Shown in pieces: positions 26,124-34,251 of a stretch of 64,000 nucleotides of DNA (position 1 is its first letter; each line of letters starts with the position of its first letter). Source of the DNA: Anaerolineales bacterium (GTDB lineage Bacteria; Chloroflexota; Anaerolineae; Anaerolineales; Villigracilaceae); contig JAHDWB010000001.1 in the NCBI GenBank assembly GCA_023382595.1, positions 1,488,001 to 1,552,000 of the forward strand. Reading direction: 5' to 3'. The notes beneath the pieces were generated by a model that searched no databases, had not been told where the DNA came from, and saw only the letters and a program-made list of their open reading frames with translations. A program made the position numbers and the translations under genes.

Positions 26124-27797
26124 TTACCGTTTTATCGTGCGATATTTGACTCTATGGGGAGTTAAATCTTTCCCAAACTTTTCAACCATCATCGCTTCAT
26201 AGTCAGACCAATTCCCGATATACATCTTCGCCACAGAATCACCTTCGAACACAACAATGTGGGTGCAGATGCGGTCGAGGAACCAGCGGTCGTGGCTGAC
26301 GACGAGGGCGACGCCTGCAAATTCTTCGATGGCTTCTTCGAGGGCGCGCAGGGTGTTGACGTCGAGGTCGTTGGTGGGTTCGTCGAGTAGGATGACGTTG
26401 GCGCCTTCGGTGAGGGTCTTGGCGAGGTGGACGCGGTTGCGTTCACCGCCTGAAAGGATGCCGACTTTCTTTTGCTGGTCGGAGCCTTGGAAGTTGAAGG
26501 AGGCGCAGTAGGCACGTGAGTTGATCTTGCGCTTGCCAAGTTCGAGGAAGTCGGCGCCTTGCGAGATTTCTTCGTAGACGGTTTTCTCGGGGTCGAGGGT
26601 GCGGTTTTGGTCGACGTAGGAGAGTTTGACGGTCTCGCCGATCTTGACCGTGCCGCTGTCGGGTTTTTCTTGTCCTGTGATCATCTTGAGCAGGGTGGTC
26701 TTGCCTGCGCCGTTGGGACCCACTATCCCGACGATAGAGCCAGGGGGAACAGAAGCAGAAAACTCGTCAAGAATGAGGCGGTCACCGTAACTCTTGGTGA
26801 CTTTGTCAAATTCAAAAACAACGTCACCGAGGCGAGGTCCAGGCGGGATGTAAATTTCCAGTTCTTCGCGGCGCGCTTCGGCTTCTTGACTCAATAATTT
26901 TTCATAGGCAGTGACGCGGGCTTGTCCTTTGGATTGACGCGCTTTGGGCGACATGCGAATCCATTCGAGTTCGCGGTTGAGAGTCTTTTGTCGCTGGCTT
27001 TCGGATTTTTCTTCGAGGCGGATGCGCTCCTGTTTTTGTTCGAGCCAGGAGGAGTAGTTGCCTTTGTAGGGGATGCCGTAGCCGCGGTCGAGTTCGAGGA
27101 TCCAGCCTGCGACGTTGTCGAGGAAGTAGCGGTCGTGGGTGACGGCGATGACGGTGCCTTTGTAGTCGCGCAGGTGATGTTCGAGCCACGCCACAGACTC
27201 GGCGTCGAGGTGGTTGGTGGGTTCGTCGAGCAGGAGAATGTCGGGTTCGGTGAGCAGCAGTCGGGTGAGCGCGACGCGGCGCTTTTCTCCGCCTGAGCAG
27301 ACGTTGATGGGCGTATCCGACGGCGGGCAGCGCAGGGCGTCCATGGCGAGTTCGAGGCGGCTGTCGAGGTTCCAGGCGTCGTGCTTGTCGAGTTGCTCCT
27401 GCAGTTTGGCTTGCTCGGCGACGAGGGCGTCGAAGTCGGCGTCGGGTTCGGCGAATTTGGCGTTGACCTCATCGAAGCGCGCCAGCATTTCGACGATGGG
27501 CTGTACCGCCTCTTTGACGACTTCCATCACGGTCTTGCTTTCGTCGAGTTTGGGTTCCTGCTCGAGCAAGCCGACGGTGTAGCCTTTGGATTGCGAGATC
27601 TCGCCGATGTAGTCGTTATCGACGCCTGCCATGATGCGCAGTAAGGTGGATTTGCCCGCACCGTTGAGACCGAGCACGCCGATCTTGGCGCCGAGGTAGA
27701 AGCCGAGCGAGATGTCGCGCAGAATTTGTTTGTTGGGCGGGACGATTCTGCCGACCTTATTCATTGAGTAGATGACTTGTGTGGTTTCGTTTGACAT
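26124..27797 (-). CDS. ettA: Energy-dependent translational throttle protein EttA (ABC-F)
   Basis: 557 residues, the usual EttA length. Two ABC modules: Walker A GLNGAGKSTLLRIMAG (about 42) and GPNGAGKTTLLKMITG (about 356); signatures CSGGEKRRVALTRLLL and LSGGERNRVHLAKTLT. Between them is the P-site tRNA-interaction linker with GKQ-like basic helices (MSPKARQSKGQARVTAYEKL). EttA binds the ribosomal E site and gates entry into elongation according to ADP/ATP. The start MSNETTQVIYSMNKVGRIVP matches the family N-terminus. Convergent with the sigma/anti-sigma operon. Confidence 0.95.
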   Translation of the reverse strand: MSNETTQVIYSMNKVGRIVPPNKQILRDISLGFYLGAKIGVLGLNGAGKSTLLRIMAGVDNDYIGEISQSKGYTVGLLEQEPKLDESKTVMEVVKEAVQPIVEMLARFDEVNAKFAEPDADFDALVAEQAKLQEQLDKHDAWNLDSRLELAMDALRCPPSDTPINVCSGGEKRRVALTRLLLTEPDILLLDEPTNHLDAESVAWLEHHLRDYKGTVIAVTHDRYFLDNVAGWILELDRGYGIPYKGNYSSWLEQKQERIRLEEKSESQRQKTLNRELEWIRMSPKARQSKGQARVTAYEKLLSQEAEARREELEIYIPPGPRLGDVVFEFDKVTKSYGDRLILDEFSASVPPGSIVGIVGPNGAGKTTLLKMITGQEKPDSGTVKIGETVKLSYVDQNRTLDPEKTVYEEISQGADFLELGKRKINSRAYCASFNFQGSDQQKKVGILSGGERNRVHLAKTLTEGANVILLDEPTNDLDVNTLRALEEAIEEFAGVALVVSHDRWFLDRICTHIVVFEGDSVAKMYIGNWSDYEAMMVEKFGKDLTPHRVKYRTIKR

Positions 27798-27871
27798 GGT
27801 GGCGGTATTTTACCCGATGATTGTTTTTTAACCACGAAGTACACGAAGGTTTAATGGGAAGATGAAAAGCA

Positions 27872-27934
27872 CCGCTTCATTCTTAACTGGAAGTTGATTC
27901 GGTTTCTTGGGGTTTTGCGCTACGCTGACTGTTA
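27872..27934. repeat. Dispersed repeat beside SIR2 gene (copy 1)
   Basis: A 29-base stretch beginning CCGCTTCATTCTTAACTGG recurs with one difference at 59386-59414, and similarity continues through CTACGCT for about 63 bases in all. Both copies sit at the edge of an AT-rich gene unlike its neighbours. Confidence 0.6.
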
Positions 27935-28003
27935 GCCCGCATAAAGAGATATGGTTTTCAAATGTTATAATCAATTTAGCAGATCGTCCAAGGAGAACTC
28001 AAA

Positions 28004-30430
28004 ATGAATCTACAAGAAGGAATTGAATTTGCTCTCTCAGGTAAATCTATATTATTTATCGGTGCTGGATTTTCTGTTGATGCTCAAAACTTAAGGGGTG
28101 TATCATTCAAGACAGGTAGAAAATTAGCAAAGCATTTAGCAGAGTTATCTGGAATAACGGGGACTCAACTGGACGAAATCTCTTTAGATGATGCAGCAGA
28201 AGAATACATATCAGCAAACGGGAAAGACAAATTAATTGACGAGTTGCACAATGAATTTACCGCGAAGGTTATCACATCAGCACAGTCTGTTATTGCAGGT
28301 ATTCCTTGGAAACGCATATACACCACAAATTATGACAATGTCATGGAGAAGGCATACTCTGAAAATGGGAAAAAGTTAGTTCCTGTAACGATAAACGATA
28401 ATATCCGTGATATTCCAGAGTTAAATACTTTATGCGTGCATTTGAATGGTTATATTGATCGGCTTGATAGAAATACTCTGACATCGGAATTTAAATTAAC
28501 AGAGACAAGTTACCTAACTTCCTCTATTGAAGACACTTCTTGGGTGTCTCTTTTTAGGACAGACATTAAATCTGCCCAGTCGGTATTTTTTGTTGGATAT
28601 TCGTTAGCAGATTTGGATATAAAACGAATCCTAATGGAGTCGGAAGCACTCAAAGAGAAATGCTTTTTCGTAATTGGGTCTCCTGGTAAAGCGACAATAA
28701 ATTCATGCTCTAAATTTGGGGAAATTACTGGGTTGGACACTTCTTCTTTTTCTGTTGAAGTAAAAACGGTTTCAAAGAATTATGTTCCGCCAATTGATTC
28801 TGGGTTTTCGAGTTCTGTAATTGAAAAATACATTGTTCCAGTAGAGAAAAAAGAATACTTGGACAAAGATTTGTTTTCTCTATTCCTGCAAGGATATATA
28901 GATACATCTTATTTGGTAAACAGTCTTAATGGTGAAATAAAATATTTCTTGGAAAGACCACAATTGGGCTTTGTTTTAGAGCAGATTAGATATGAGCAGT
29001 CTGTAATAGTTATTCATTCTGAGTTAGGAAATGGAAAATCGTTATTGCTCGAAGGAATCAAGTACAGAGCAAGTCAAGCAGGTTTTAATGTTTACACTCT
29101 CCTTGAAAATAGTGACGATATTTTGGAACAAATAGATAGTGTTTTTCATGATTCTGGAAAAAAGATAATAATAATTGAGAACTATACCGACTGGATGGAG
29201 CCAATTAGGCATATATCCCAAATCTCGGATGATAGATGTTCCGTTATCCTAACATCACGAACTTCGCTTCACGATGTAAATATTGACAGATTAAGCGAAA
29301 TGTTCCCCGACCTTGAAGTTAAAGAAATACCCGTTGATAATTTAACCGATCTTGAAATCAAATGGTTTGCTAATGTGTTTGATGAATTTGGACTATGGGG
29401 CGAGCATAAGAATAAATCCTGGGCAAAGAAACTTGAGTTTTTATCCGTAAACTGTGGCGGTGAATTTCAAGGGATTTTGCTCGAACTCTTAAAGTCACCT
29501 AACATTATTTCCAAACTCGAAACTATTATCGAGAATATAAAACATAAGAAATCATACTATCAAATCTTAATAACAATAATGGTCTTGAACACTCTGAACA
29601 AGACGCCAAGTATTGAGAGGCTTATTGATTATTGGGGTAATCAGATTTTGGATTCTAATTTCAAGCAAGATGCTGCGGTTCGACAGTTGATTGATTTTCA
29701 GAAGAACAGTATTACTTTTAAGTCATCAGTAACTGCAAAGCATATCTTGCGCAATGTCGTTGACGTTAAAACTCTAGCTGATGTATTGATTAAACTGATG
29801 CAAACATCCAATCGGCTCGCCAAGCCAATTCAGTTTCACTTCGATGTAAAAAACCTCTTGATGCGCTTTAGTAGTTTGCAGGAACTTTTGCCCAAAAATA
29901 ACAGCACCAAATCGGAAATAATCAGATATTACGCGACAATAAAAAACTTCAATACCATTAATAACTATCCCTTGTTTTGGCTTCAATATGCAATTGCTTG
30001 TGAGGTCTTGGAAGAATTCGAGCAGACTGAAAAATACTTCCAAACGGCATATTCTTTAGCAGATGATCTTCCGTGGTTTGATACTTTCCAGATTGACAAT
30101 AGGTATGCTGAGTTTCTTATTAATAGAGCCGTAAAGGAGAAAAGAAATATCCAAGATGCTATGAGCGATTTTGTAGAGGCTCATAGGTTGATACATATTC
30201 AGGCGAAAAAGGAAAGATTACACTTTCCGTTCAAGGTAGCAAGTCTATATGAAAGTTTTTATGATATGTATTCAGTTGACATGCAAACTAAGCATGTGGA
30301 AACTTTGCAAAAGGCTGCTAGTGATGTAATAACACGAATAAACATGCTCCCAAAAGAGCGTCAAAAAGATTGGCGTATTCGTAAATGTCAGAATTCCCTG
30401 TATACATTGCTTCAAAAAACATCCCAATAA
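28004..30430 (+). CDS. SIR2-domain P-loop NTPase, probable anti-phage defence protein
   Basis: 808 residues. The N-terminal SIR2-like NAD-binding domain shows FIGAGFSVDA (about 18-27), YTTNYDNVMEKAY (about 106), CVHLNGYIDR (about 145) and FFVGYSLADLDIKR (about 194). A P-loop NTPase follows: HSELGNGKSLLLEG (about 338-351) and a Walker B-like KKIIIIENYTD (about 387), then SVILTSRTS. The C-terminal 300 residues are helical, possibly repeat-forming. SIR2 fused to a NTPase sensor is the plan of abortive-infection proteins (DSR and Avs-type) that deplete NAD+ on infection. Base composition is strongly AT-rich against GC-rich neighbours, indicating recent transfer. TA modules lie just downstream. 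Confidence 0.83.
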   Translation: MNLQEGIEFALSGKSILFIGAGFSVDAQNLRGVSFKTGRKLAKHLAELSGITGTQLDEISLDDAAEEYISANGKDKLIDELHNEFTAKVITSAQSVIAGIPWKRIYTTNYDNVMEKAYSENGKKLVPVTINDNIRDIPELNTLCVHLNGYIDRLDRNTLTSEFKLTETSYLTSSIEDTSWVSLFRTDIKSAQSVFFVGYSLADLDIKRILMESEALKEKCFFVIGSPGKATINSCSKFGEITGLDTSSFSVEVKTVSKNYVPPIDSGFSSSVIEKYIVPVEKKEYLDKDLFSLFLQGYIDTSYLVNSLNGEIKYFLERPQLGFVLEQIRYEQSVIVIHSELGNGKSLLLEGIKYRASQAGFNVYTLLENSDDILEQIDSVFHDSGKKIIIIENYTDWMEPIRHISQISDDRCSVILTSRTSLHDVNIDRLSEMFPDLEVKEIPVDNLTDLEIKWFANVFDEFGLWGEHKNKSWAKKLEFLSVNCGGEFQGILLELLKSPNIISKLETIIENIKHKKSYYQILITIMVLNTLNKTPSIERLIDYWGNQILDSNFKQDAAVRQLIDFQKNSITFKSSVTAKHILRNVVDVKTLADVLIKLMQTSNRLAKPIQFHFDVKNLLMRFSSLQELLPKNNSTKSEIIRYYATIKNFNTINNYPLFWLQYAIACEVLEEFEQTEKYFQTAYSLADDLPWFDTFQIDNRYAEFLINRAVKEKRNIQDAMSDFVEAHRLIHIQAKKERLHFPFKVASLYESFYDMYSVDMQTKHVETLQKAASDVITRINMLPKERQKDWRIRKCQNSLYTLLQKTSQ

Positions 30431-30462
30431 ATTCAAGATATTTAATTGCAATCAACAGCCTT

Positions 30463-30491
30463 AAGAACTCCGAAATTATCTCGGAGTTCTT
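30463..30491 (+). terminator. Terminator of SIR2-NTPase gene
   Basis: AAGAACTCCGA (30463-30473) pairs with TCGGAGTTCTT (30481-30491) around a 7-base loop, followed by GTTTATA. Confidence 0.75.
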
Positions 30492-30590
30492 GTTTATACG
30501 ATGAAGGGAAGGACATGGGCGCGGCTTTTATCTTGTCCGCTGGCACGGACTTTGGCAAAGCAAGTCACATTTGATTGGATGGTCTTAGCT

Positions 30591-30608
30591 TCTCCCCTTC
30601 AGGGGAGA
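30591..30608. repeat. Short hairpin before DUF559 gene
   Basis: TCTCCCCT-TC-AGGGGAGA, followed by GGGAGAGGGG. This low-complexity hairpin lies 25 bases before the start at 30633. Confidence 0.5.
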
Positions 30609-30632
30609 CGGGAGAGGGGTTAGAATTCCGCC

Positions 30633-31148
30633 ATGCCCATCAAAAACATCGTCACGAATCAAAAAGTCACCAAAGAAAAACTTCAACGCGCCAAGGAACT
30701 GCGCCGCGAGATGACTCCCGCCGAGAAACTCTTGTGGGAAGAATTACGGGCGAATAAGCTGGGAGTCCACTTTCGGAGGCAGCAGGTCATTCAGGGATTC
30801 ATTGTCGATTTTTACTGTCACAAGGCGGGGTTGGTCGTTGAAGTAGATGGGGATATCCACGACTTGCAGAAAGAGGAAGATGAACGACGGGAGAAGGTGT
30901 TGTCCGCGTTGGGGCTGAGGATTGTCCGCTTTGGGAATGATGAGGTCGTGAAGAACCTGTCCGCGGTGGTGGGGAAGATCAGAGAGTTTGTTAAAGGCAA
31001 TAATCTGCCCCTTGCTAAATATCTCAAATTGAGATATAAAATAGTCCATGCACATCATCACCCGCAAAACGCTCATCCAATTCTGGGAAAAACATCCCGA
31101 CAGCCGCATGGCGTTACAGCGTTGGTTCAAGATCGTGCAAAAAACTGA
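30633..31148 (+). CDS. DUF559-domain endonuclease-like protein
   Basis: 171 residues. The DUF559 (Vsr-like, PD-(D/E)XK fold) core is clear: LRREMTPAEKLLWEELRANK, FRRQQVIQGFIVDFYCHKAG and LVVEVDGDIHDLQKEEDERR, with Asp/Glu in the expected catalytic positions, then GLRIVRFGNDEVVKNL. The usual protein ends near residue 125; here the frame runs on for about 45 residues (GNNLPLAKYLKLRYKIVHAH) and overlaps the next gene by 101 bases, so the true C-terminus may have been lost by frameshift or fusion. A decayed second copy lies at 31741-31860. Members occur as solitary nucleases or near transferred DNA. Confidence 0.8.
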   Translation: MPIKNIVTNQKVTKEKLQRAKELRREMTPAEKLLWEELRANKLGVHFRRQQVIQGFIVDFYCHKAGLVVEVDGDIHDLQKEEDERREKVLSALGLRIVRFGNDEVVKNLSAVVGKIREFVKGNNLPLAKYLKLRYKIVHAHHHPQNAHPILGKTSRQPHGVTALVQDRAKN

Positions 31149-31335
31149 GTTTCACTCCTTTGCCGAACTAAGACAGGTTTTCCCGTCTGCTGACAAACTT
31201 GACCATTGGGTCATCTTCAATATCGGCGGCAATAAATACAGGTTGATCACGTCCATTCATTTCAATCGCGGCAAAGTGTATGTCCGTCATGTTCTAACCC
31301 ATGCAGAATATGACCGAGGAGACTGGAAAAAATGA
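31048..31335 (+). CDS. higB: HigB-family mRNA interferase toxin
   Basis: 95 residues starting MHIITRKTLIQFWEKHPDSR. The HigB pattern is seen in ALQRWFKIVQKTEFHSFAEL, VIFNIGGNKYRLITSIHFNR and YVRHVLTHAEYDRGDW. HigB is a RelE-superfamily ribosome-dependent endonuclease that cleaves mRNA. The gene order, toxin before antitoxin with an ATGA overlap at 31332, is the inverted order typical of higBA. Confidence 0.92.
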   Translation: MHIITRKTLIQFWEKHPDSRMALQRWFKIVQKTEFHSFAELRQVFPSADKLDHWVIFNIGGNKYRLITSIHFNRGKVYVRHVLTHAEYDRGDWKK

Positions 31336-31730
31336 CTCTCGCAACTAAAGAACTTGAAGTCCACTGGGCAAATATTGCGCCATTGCTGTCCATTCGCAAC
31401 GAGCGCGAATACAACGCGGCGGTCAAACGGCTCAATGAATTATTGGATGAGATCGGGGATAATGAGAAACATCCGCTTTATGGGTTGTTGGATACGCTTG
31501 GCACGCTTATTGAAATCTATGAAGAAGAAAATTATCCAATCCCTGACGCTACGGGCGCTGAAGTGTTACGTTTTCTCATGGAAGAGCATGGCTTGACCCA
31601 ATCCGATCTGCCAGAGGTCGGCTCGCAAGGTGTGGTCTCTGAAATATTGAATGGAAAGCGCGAATTGAATGTCCGCCAGATTCGATTTTTGGCGAAAAAA
31701 TTCAAGGTGTCAAGCGCTGTGTTTTTGTAG
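31332..31730 (+). CDS. higA: HigA-family XRE antitoxin
   Basis: 132 residues. The C-terminal half carries a helix-turn-helix of the XRE class (EEHGLTQSDLPEVGSQGVVS, EILNGKRELNVRQIRFLAKK). The N-terminal helical part (RNEREYNAAVKRLNELLDEI) is typical of longer HigA proteins that wrap the toxin. It neutralises HigB and probably represses the operon. Start overlaps the higB stop. Confidence 0.92.
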   Translation: MTLATKELEVHWANIAPLLSIRNEREYNAAVKRLNELLDEIGDNEKHPLYGLLDTLGTLIEIYEEENYPIPDATGAEVLRFLMEEHGLTQSDLPEVGSQGVVSEILNGKRELNVRQIRFLAKKFKVSSAVFL

Positions 31731-31740
31731 GGACTTCCAC

Positions 31741-31860
31741 TGTCACCTGCCACAAGGTGAGGCTGGTCATTGAAGCAGATGGCGACATCCACGATTTGCA
31801 GAAAGATGAAGATGAACGGCGGGAGAAGGTGTTGTACGCGGTGGTGGGGAGGCACAGAGT
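31741..31860 (+). pseudogene. Decayed internal copy of the DUF559 gene
   Basis: From TGTCACCTGCCACAAGG onward the DNA matches the DUF559 gene around 30817-30990 at roughly 85-90 percent by eye (GATATCCACGACTTGCAG versus GACATCCACGATTTGCAG). It has lost about 66 bases between two TGTCCGCG-like direct repeats and has stop codons in the original frame. It lies directly after higA, so higBA is bracketed by an intact and a broken copy. Confidence 0.8.
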
Positions 31861-31879
31861 GGAGCTTTATGGTAGAATT

Positions 31880-31908
31880 CCAGAAAATCAGAAATTCTGA
31901 TTTTCTGG
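31880..31908. promoter_or_regulatory. 29-bp palindromic operator before AbrB-PIN pair
   Basis: Arms CCAGAAAATCAGAA (31880-31893) and TTCTGATTTTCTGG (31895-31908) flank a single A. It ends 9 bases before the ATG at 31918 and includes the GGAG ribosome-binding site edge; TAGAAT at 31873 may be the -10. Such palindromes are the usual autoregulatory operator of VapBC/MazEF-type pairs. Confidence 0.8.
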
Positions 31909-31917
31909 AGAAAAAAT

Positions 31918-32202
31918 ATGGCTACAGTTCAAATGCGTGGAAAAGGCACAATCACCTTTCCAGCCAAATTACGCTCAAAATACAAACTTCAAGAAGGTGA
32001 AGTGTTCACCATCATTGATCTGGGTGGTGGATCATTTCTGCTTACACCAAAAGTGCTGGAAGTCGATGTCCTTTCAAGACGAATATCTCAAAGCCTCAGG
32101 GAAGAGGATTTTGACATTGAGGAATGGCTTCCAATCATAAAAGAAGAAAGAAAAAAGTTATTTCAAGAAAAATATGGCAATATAAAGCATTCTGGAAAAT
32201 AG
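31918..32202 (+). CDS. AbrB/MazE-type antitoxin
   Basis: 94 residues. The N-terminal SpoVT-AbrB swapped-hairpin DNA-binding domain is clear: MRGKGTITFPAKLRSKYKLQ, GEVFTIIDLGGGSFLLTPK. The C-terminal helix (EEWLPIIKEERKKLFQEKYG) would bind the toxin. It is paired with the PIN gene 3 bases downstream, a VapBC arrangement. The upstream perfect palindrome suggests autorepression. Confidence 0.9.
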   Translation: MATVQMRGKGTITFPAKLRSKYKLQEGEVFTIIDLGGGSFLLTPKVLEVDVLSRRISQSLREEDFDIEEWLPIIKEERKKLFQEKYGNIKHSGK

Positions 32203-32205
32203 CCC

Positions 32206-32655
32206 ATGAAGAAAGTGAGCATCTTTCTGGATAGTAGCGCTTTGATTGCAGGTGTGATTTCCGAAAATGGCGCGGCTCATGTCTTGCTTCAACTTGGAGA
32301 GACAGAAGATATCTCATTGACGATCAGCGAATTGGTGTTCAATGAGACTACACGCTCCATTGGAAGAAAGTCGCCTGAAAATCTGGCAAATGTTCAGAAA
32401 GAGATAGAGAAGGCAAGAATTATCATTACCCAAGACCCATCATACGAAGAAATTCAGGCAAATTTATATTTGATGGATGACCCTGATGATGTCCCTATTT
32501 TGCTTGCTGCCATCAAAGCCAAGGCGGATTATCTTGCGACACACGATAGCAAGCATTTTCTGAACGATCCGAAGGTCGCTGAAAAAGCAGGGCTGAAAAT
32601 TGGAACACCGGGTGATGTCCTTGCATGGATAAGGGAAAATCTATGTTCACAATGA
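32206..32655 (+). CDS. PIN-domain toxin (VapC-like ribonuclease)
   Basis: 149 residues. PIN-domain acidic residues: Asp in IFLDSSALIAG (residue 9), Glu in SELVFNETTRS (about 43), and the cluster LMDDPDDVPILLAAIKAKAD followed by LATHDSKHF (about 90-125). PIN toxins cleave RNA with Mg2+. The preceding AbrB-type gene is its likely antitoxin. The protein is slightly longer than classical VapC and belongs to the broader PIN family seen in TA pairs of this phylum. Confidence 0.88.
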   Translation: MKKVSIFLDSSALIAGVISENGAAHVLLQLGETEDISLTISELVFNETTRSIGRKSPENLANVQKEIEKARIIITQDPSYEEIQANLYLMDDPDDVPILLAAIKAKADYLATHDSKHFLNDPKVAEKAGLKIGTPGDVLAWIRENLCSQ

Positions 32656-32705
32656 GTGTTGTCTCATAATCGCGGGGAGGTCAAGGGATGGTTTGAGCAA
32701 AGAAA

Positions 32706-32734
32706 ACAGGGCTGACCATAAAGGTCAGCCCTGT
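32706..32734 (-). terminator. Terminator of MFS gene
   Basis: A perfect 12-bp stem (ACAGGGCTGACC with GGTCAGCCCTGT) with a 5-base loop. On the minus strand it is followed by TTTTCTTT, so it serves the leftward MFS gene. Confidence 0.85.
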
Positions 32735-32753
32735 GCGTACTTTGAGATTGTTA

Positions 32754-34007
32754 TTATCCCTCTGCCTGTGCGGGGACTGGCAGGGCATCGGTTGCCGGTT
32801 CGCCGTTTTTCGGCAAACGGAACTTGATCCAGATGATCGGCAGCATCAACAGCATGGCGGTCAACGGGACGTAGAACGGAACTTTGGGTCCGAAGTTCTC
32901 CCACAGCATCACGCCAATATACGGCGACGGGAGCGAGATCAAACCGAGGCTGGTCGAGAACAGACCGAACGCCGTGCCGCGCAGTTTTTGCGGAACCGCC
33001 TTCGAGATCAGAGAATTATAGGCGGGACCAAACAATGCCTGACCAACTCCCAGCAATGCCCATGCCGCCACGAACCAGGCGAAGCCTTGCGTGTTGAGCA
33101 TGGTGTACAGCGCGACAGCCACCAGCAGGTTGCCGGTCACAATGCCCACGCGCTCGCCGTAGCGGTCTGCCAGCATGCCGCCCGGCACCGTGAAGACCAT
33201 CGTGGTCACCGACGAGATCGCGCCGAGCACGCCCAACTGGGTCATGCTGATGCCCATGATGTTGTTCATGTAAAGCGGGAACAGGTTGCCGACCATACTG
33301 AAGGTCACATCGCCCACGCCGTCGGCGAGGAAGATCCATGTGACGATTCCGCCCGCTGTCAGCAGACCGAAAATGGATGCGAGGCTGGTTTTCAAGTGGG
33401 CGAAGGACGGCGCTGGCGCAGGTTCCCCGGCTTGGATTTTGCGCAGCTTCCGCGCCATACTTAAGCGGACGATGGTTGCCAGACCATACAGTCCCGCCGC
33501 CACGATGAACATCATCCGGAAGCCGTATCTGTCAGCGAGGAAACCGCCCAACGGAGCACCGATCACGCCGACGATGAGAAAGAGGCTTTGTACGATCCCA
33601 AAGACTTTGCCGCGTGATGCCTCGGATGATTCTTCCGCCACCAGCGCGTTGAAGCTTGGTCCCACAAAGGACGAAGCCATTGCCAGACCGATCATAGCGA
33701 GTAACAGCCATCCCCACGAAGGAGCGATGACGAACACGATATAGCCGGTCAAACCTGCCAGACTTCCGATCGCTATGGCTTGCACGCGTCCGATCGCATC
33801 CGAAAGCCAGCCGCCCAGGATCTGGAAGAGCAGCGGGGCGATCATTGACAGTGTGAAGAAGATGCCGATCTGTCCCATGTCCGCGCCGAGTTCTTGCACG
33901 TAAAGCGGCAGCAACGGACCGTACATCTGCCCGCCGATATTGGCGACGATCATGCTGAATAGCAGGATCGCCAGGGTTTGGGTGATCAGGGGAGCTTTCT
34001 TTTCCAT
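32754..34007 (-). CDS. MFS transporter
   Basis: 417 residues with 12 hydrophobic helices. The loop 2-3 signature reads GGWLSDAIGRVQAIAIGSLA, and repeat symmetry gives GGMLADRYGERVGIVTGNLL in the second half. The N-terminal SMIVANIGGQMYGPLLPLYV segment resembles multidrug efflux members. It stands alone between the TA island and the AMP nucleosidase gene, with its own promoter (34062-34089) and terminator. The substrate is not evident. Confidence 0.87.
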   Translation of the reverse strand: MEKKAPLITQTLAILLFSMIVANIGGQMYGPLLPLYVQELGADMGQIGIFFTLSMIAPLLFQILGGWLSDAIGRVQAIAIGSLAGLTGYIVFVIAPSWGWLLLAMIGLAMASSFVGPSFNALVAEESSEASRGKVFGIVQSLFLIVGVIGAPLGGFLADRYGFRMMFIVAAGLYGLATIVRLSMARKLRKIQAGEPAPAPSFAHLKTSLASIFGLLTAGGIVTWIFLADGVGDVTFSMVGNLFPLYMNNIMGISMTQLGVLGAISSVTTMVFTVPGGMLADRYGERVGIVTGNLLVAVALYTMLNTQGFAWFVAAWALLGVGQALFGPAYNSLISKAVPQKLRGTAFGLFSTSLGLISLPSPYIGVMLWENFGPKVPFYVPLTAMLLMLPIIWIKFRLPKNGEPATDALPVPAQAEG

Positions 34008-34061
34008 AAATACTCCTGCACGGATAGGATTATCGAAACTTCAATAAGAATATTAAAATAC

Positions 34062-34089
34062 ATTATATTTATTTTTTAATATTTGTCAA
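34062..34089 (-). promoter_or_regulatory. Sigma-70-like promoter of MFS gene
   Basis: On the minus strand TTGACA (34089-34084), a 16-base AT-only spacer, then TATAAT (34067-34062). The start codon is at 34007. Confidence 0.7.
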
Positions 34090-34166
34090 TATTAGTTAAG
34101 AATTATTTACTAAAACTTTGATTTTATTGACAGGATGTTTTATTTATCAACAAAATTCGTATTTTG

Positions 34167-34194
34167 CGCCTGTTACAGGCGGATTTTTGCCTGT
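34167..34194 (+). promoter_or_regulatory. Possible attenuator in AMP nucleosidase leader
   Basis: CGCCTG-TTA-CAGGCG (34167-34181) is followed by GATTTTTG, a minimal terminator. ACAGGC (34175-34180) can instead pair with GCCTGT (34189-34194), which would break it. A TTGACA at 34127 could drive the leader. A further palindrome, CCTGAATTCAGG, lies at 34204-34215. Confidence 0.4.
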
Positions 34195-34251
34195 CTGAAT
34201 ATTCCTGAATTCAGGTAAGATTAAGTCAACCCGTCCAAATTGGAGCTGATA

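Noticed and set aside
26189-27644. Several long open frames on both strands across ettA and around 25.0-25.5 kb
   Set aside because: They are antisense or out-of-frame shadows of GC-rich genes; translations are low-complexity (Arg/Ser/Thr runs) and lack ribosome-binding sites.
31048-31148. Natural fusion of DUF559 to a further domain in its 45-residue extension
   Set aside because: The extension is simply higB DNA read in another frame, so it is an overlap rather than a domain.
27800-32700. Prophage or integrative element
   Set aside because: No integrase, phage structural gene, tRNA attachment site or direct repeats at both ends of the island; it looks like piecemeal accumulation.
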